In this document: in pieces, positions 61,647 through 64,000 of the stretch | Layout: each line of letters opens with the position of its first letter | Position numbering within the stretch: position 1 is the stretch's first letter | NCBI GenBank assembly: GCA_963682175.1 | Contig: OY821770.1 | Coordinates: 17,080,501-17,144,500 of the forward strand | Reading direction: 5' to 3' | From: Triglochin maritima | Lineage: Eukaryota; Streptophyta; Magnoliopsida; Alismatales; Juncaginaceae | DNA: 64,000 bases | Program-made: the position numbers and the translations under genes | Notes under the pieces: generated by a model | Seen by the model: the letters and a program-made list of their open reading frames with translations, nothing else | Told to the model about the DNA's origin: nothing | Database searches by the model: none

Positions 61647-61933
61647 GGTAATGTGCCACTCCAAGGTGATTTCTCTGCCCAACACATGATTTTTGGAGGT
61701 ATGTTAATGTTTTCCCTATACAATAATACCAAACAAATTAATGCCCCCAATCCCAATGTCTTTCTTTCCGATCCATCCTTACAGTTGAAGGAGTTGATCC
61801 TCAAAGAAGGGAAAGACTCATTGATTTGCTCGATATCGATCTGCAGTGGCGTATGCATAAAGTTTCTGACGGTCAGAGGCGTCGTGTGAAGATCTGCATG
61901 GGCCTTCTTCATCCCCCACAAAAAAAACATTAA
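61647..61933 (+). pseudogene. Fragment of an ABCI19/20/21-type ABC ATPase gene, two exons
   Basis: Exon 61647-61698 (QGDFSAQHMIFG) is joined in phase, across an 86-nt GT-AG intron, to an exon starting at 61785. The second exon reads [27 protein letters not shown], then [17 protein letters not shown], the ABC signature region. It ends at an A-rich stretch with a stop at 61931-61933. The Walker A exon upstream and Walker B after LLHP are absent, so it cannot encode a working ATPase. The family is soluble plant ABCI proteins. The retained intron shows that the sequence was acquired as DNA, not as spliced RNA. Confidence 0.85.
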
Positions 61934-62516
61934 AAAAAGGTAAACTATTATTTGTCCCTCTCAAACATGGATTTTATAACTTTTCCCCTTATTTATGACT
62001 ATAGTTTAGTTATGTCCAATTCGTTATAAATTAACAAAAACATCATCGTTCGAAATGACATTTTTACAATCAGTATGAATTTTCTTTTTATATTTTACTA
62101 AATTTCCAATTAGGAATGGATCGTCTTTATAAATTTTGACTCTGTTGAAATAAATTCCTGACACGGTCATGTTTATACTACAACAAAAATGTTTTACCCC
62201 AATAGGAGTTCATGTGAGTAAAATGAAAATTTGTAATTCACCGCCAAAAAAATCACGAACGTAAAAGAGAAACGACTCCCACACGTGGGTCAGCGCGAAG
62301 AGGGTTTTAAGTTTTTACTGCATGGGCAAGAAATACATCGTTCGTCATTTTTCACTCTACCATCCCCAAACCCTAGCTGCTGCCCCTCTCCCTCTGGTCG
62401 ACCGCCCGTCCTTTCCGGTCGTCGAACACTCATTTTTCCTCCATCATTCGACTCCTTTTGCCTTCCTCCACCCATCTCCACCCTCATTTTCCTATTCTCC
62501 ACCATCGTCTTCTTCA
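61934..62516. other. Unassigned sequence and leader of the transposon-domain ORF
   Basis: AT-rich to about 62270, then pyrimidine-rich. One degenerate box pair, GGTCGACCG at 62397 and GGTCGTCG about 21 bp on, lies about 110 bp upstream of the ORF start at 62517. Confidence 0.45.
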
Positions 62517-64000
62517 ATGGTGCGTTCAAAAATGCCCATTTCCAAGAAACATGGTACTCCAGAGGTTGTCACCGAACGTCGATCTAAAAAGCGATAAGAC
62601 TCCCAACCATCATCCTCTCGTGCTCCCGCTCCTCCTGTTCAAACATTGTTTCACTTCTTTCCGATCAACGATGACACACAAAAAGCTTGGGACAACGTCT
62701 TCTTGGTTGCATCCGTCATTCCTTGTCGTAAGGTTGAGGTAGCAGATTACACAAAACTTGCGTGTAAACCGTATTACCCATTCCTTGTTCAACAATTTAC
62801 TCCAACCTTAGAAAAGTCCCCGATCAACCTACCCTCACCACCATGGTTAATGGGATTGAGTATAGAGTTACACCCAAACTGTTTGCCGAAACTCTAGGTC
62901 TAGAGTCAATGAGCACTACTGTAGAATGCACAATATACGTCATTGAATAGACGTCGGATATAAAAACATCTGACGTCTATAGGTATAGACGTCGGATATT
63001 TGTTCATCCGACGTCTATAGGTTTGTATAGACGTCGGATATTTGGTCATTCGACGTCTGTACCTCCTGAAATAAGCAAAATATTTTTTTGTTTATTTTTT
63101 GGGATTTATTTCGTAAAAGAATTTATGTGGATTTATTTTTTGGGATTTATTTCGTGTAAGAATTTATGTTGATTTATTTTGTATAAGAATAATGTGAATT
63201 ATTTGGATTGTTTTAAAAATAGTTAAACATCAATGTAACTATCACATGCATGTGTGTTGTATACATGTGTGTGTATGGTCATATGTCTTGAAGTTTAGTC
63301 CCACATTGGAGAAAGTTTTTTGTTGGTGGAGTTGAAGTACTCCACCACTCATTTACTTCTAAATGGTAGTTTGGTTCCACACTACAAAACACAAGTGAGA
63401 CACATATATATATATATTTAATGGTCAAAAGATTGGCACTTAGGGCCACTTGGGCCTAAGATTGTTGCAATTATTTTTTTACTATTTAATCGTGTATAGA
63501 CGTCAGATGTATGACATGACCGACGTCTATCGGGCGTACTGTATGTATAGACGCCGGTCACTCCATATATCCGACGTCTATAGGCCGTAAAAGTTTAGTC
63601 CCACATCAACCTTTTTTTTGCTGCTTTGGTTGAAGTACTCCACCACTCCTACACATGTGAATGCGAATGAGTTTGGTCACTTGGGCGACTTGGGCTTGCT
63701 CTACGTTGTTATTGGTCAAACATGTGCACTTGATTACTGTAGAGCTTGGGGGGCTGTTATAGGCCGTATAACAAGCGTCATATTTTTGTTCGTATACACT
63801 ATACATTGTATAGACGTCGGTCGTATATAGCTGACGTCTATACACAAGGGTATAGACGTCGGTGGAATATACGTCGGACACTTCGATGACAAAAATCCGT
63901 CATATATACCACTGTATATCCGACGTATATGACACTTTTCCACTAGTGGAGTATTCACATTTATTTAGACCATCCACAAGGTGCTCTCCCCGGTACCGAA
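62517..64000 (+). pseudogene. Second copy of the Transposase_32-like ORF, interrupted and running off the window
   Basis: ATG at 62517 gives MVRSKMPISKKHGTPEVV and RRSKKR, with a TAA at 62595 where the first copy has CAA. The frame then continues through FFPINDDTQKAWDNVFLVAS, VIPCRKVEVADYTKLACK and YYPFLVQQFTPTLEKSP. It is out of frame after about 62815. A CACTA element splits it at 62914-63948. The remaining 49 bases (63952-64000) match the first copy at about 47321-47370. The basic N-terminus is absent from the first copy. Confidence 0.7.
62914..63948. mobile_element. Small non-autonomous CACTA element with GAG target duplication
   Basis: The left end is CACTACTGTAGAATG and the right end, on the opposite strand, CACTAGTGGAAAAGTG. 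The 3-bp duplication GAG is at 62911-62913 and 63949-63951; the uninterrupted first copy shows a single GAG. Subterminal repeats of TAGACGTCGG and its complement occur at both ends. It is 1035 bp long, without transposase. Confidence 0.92.

Noticed and set aside
61493..61930. Minus-strand 145-codon ORF at 61493-61930 as a membrane protein gene
   Set aside because: It is antisense to the two recognisable ABCI exons and their intron, which explain the open frame.
61908..61940. A-rich end of the ABC fragment as a poly(A) tail of a retrocopy
   Set aside because: The fragment still contains a proper GT-AG intron and the A-run is short and interrupted.

Overview
The window looks like nuclear DNA of a flowering plant, probably a eudicot. 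It is AT-rich and intron-bearing, and most of it is LTR retrotransposons of Ty1/copia and Ty3/gypsy type plus CACTA elements. No bacterial, organellar or viral gene order is visible. No species is named because no sequence comparison could be run.

Two host genes appear intact, both on the minus strand. One (2441-6086) is a two-exon PIN1-type parvulin prolyl isomerase without a WW domain, split by a 3.3 kb intron. The other (16540-27308) is a six-exon GT90/DUF821 (CAP10, Rumi-like) glycosyltransferase of 475 residues. All its splice sites are canonical and in phase, although a 5.8 kb Copia element sits antisense in intron 3. Gene debris includes a DUF1985-like 5' end at the left edge, a plant-mobile-domain (MAIN-like) C-terminus at about 13.4-13.97 kb, and a two-exon fragment of an ABCI19/20/21-type ABC ATPase at 61.6-61.9 kb that still carries its intron.

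Layout: 0.65-2.0 kb is a DNA transposon-like unit with long inverted repeats. The PIN1 gene spans 2.4-6.1 kb. From 6.7 to 13.4 kb lies a heavily rearranged Copia element (family C), disrupted by a gypsy LTR that itself holds a 1.85 kb solo family-C LTR. The GT90 gene with its intronic Copia occupies 16.5-27.3 kb. From 29.0 kb to the right edge the window is one nested stack. A CACTA element starting at 29018 received a very young full-length Copia (30052-35098, identical LTRs, intact 1441-codon frame) and an old family-C Copia (36139-46518). The family-C element was in turn invaded at 46519 by SIRE-like Copia sequence that runs past the window end. The SIRE-like sequence carries a gag-only gypsy-like element (48038-53537), a solo LTR (58068-59574) and a 1.0 kb CACTA element (62914-63948).

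The most unusual signal is a shared cis-repeat: near-palindromic GGTCGACC boxes arranged in pairs about 22 bp apart. Pairs repeat every 53 or 73 bp or so, usually six to eight times. They sit just upstream of the TATA box in the U3 of several otherwise different Copia LTRs, and again downstream of pol in the SIRE-like element. A second point of interest is that the SIRE-like element seems to carry a putative-plant-transposon-domain (Transposase_32-like) ORF between pol and its 3' LTR.
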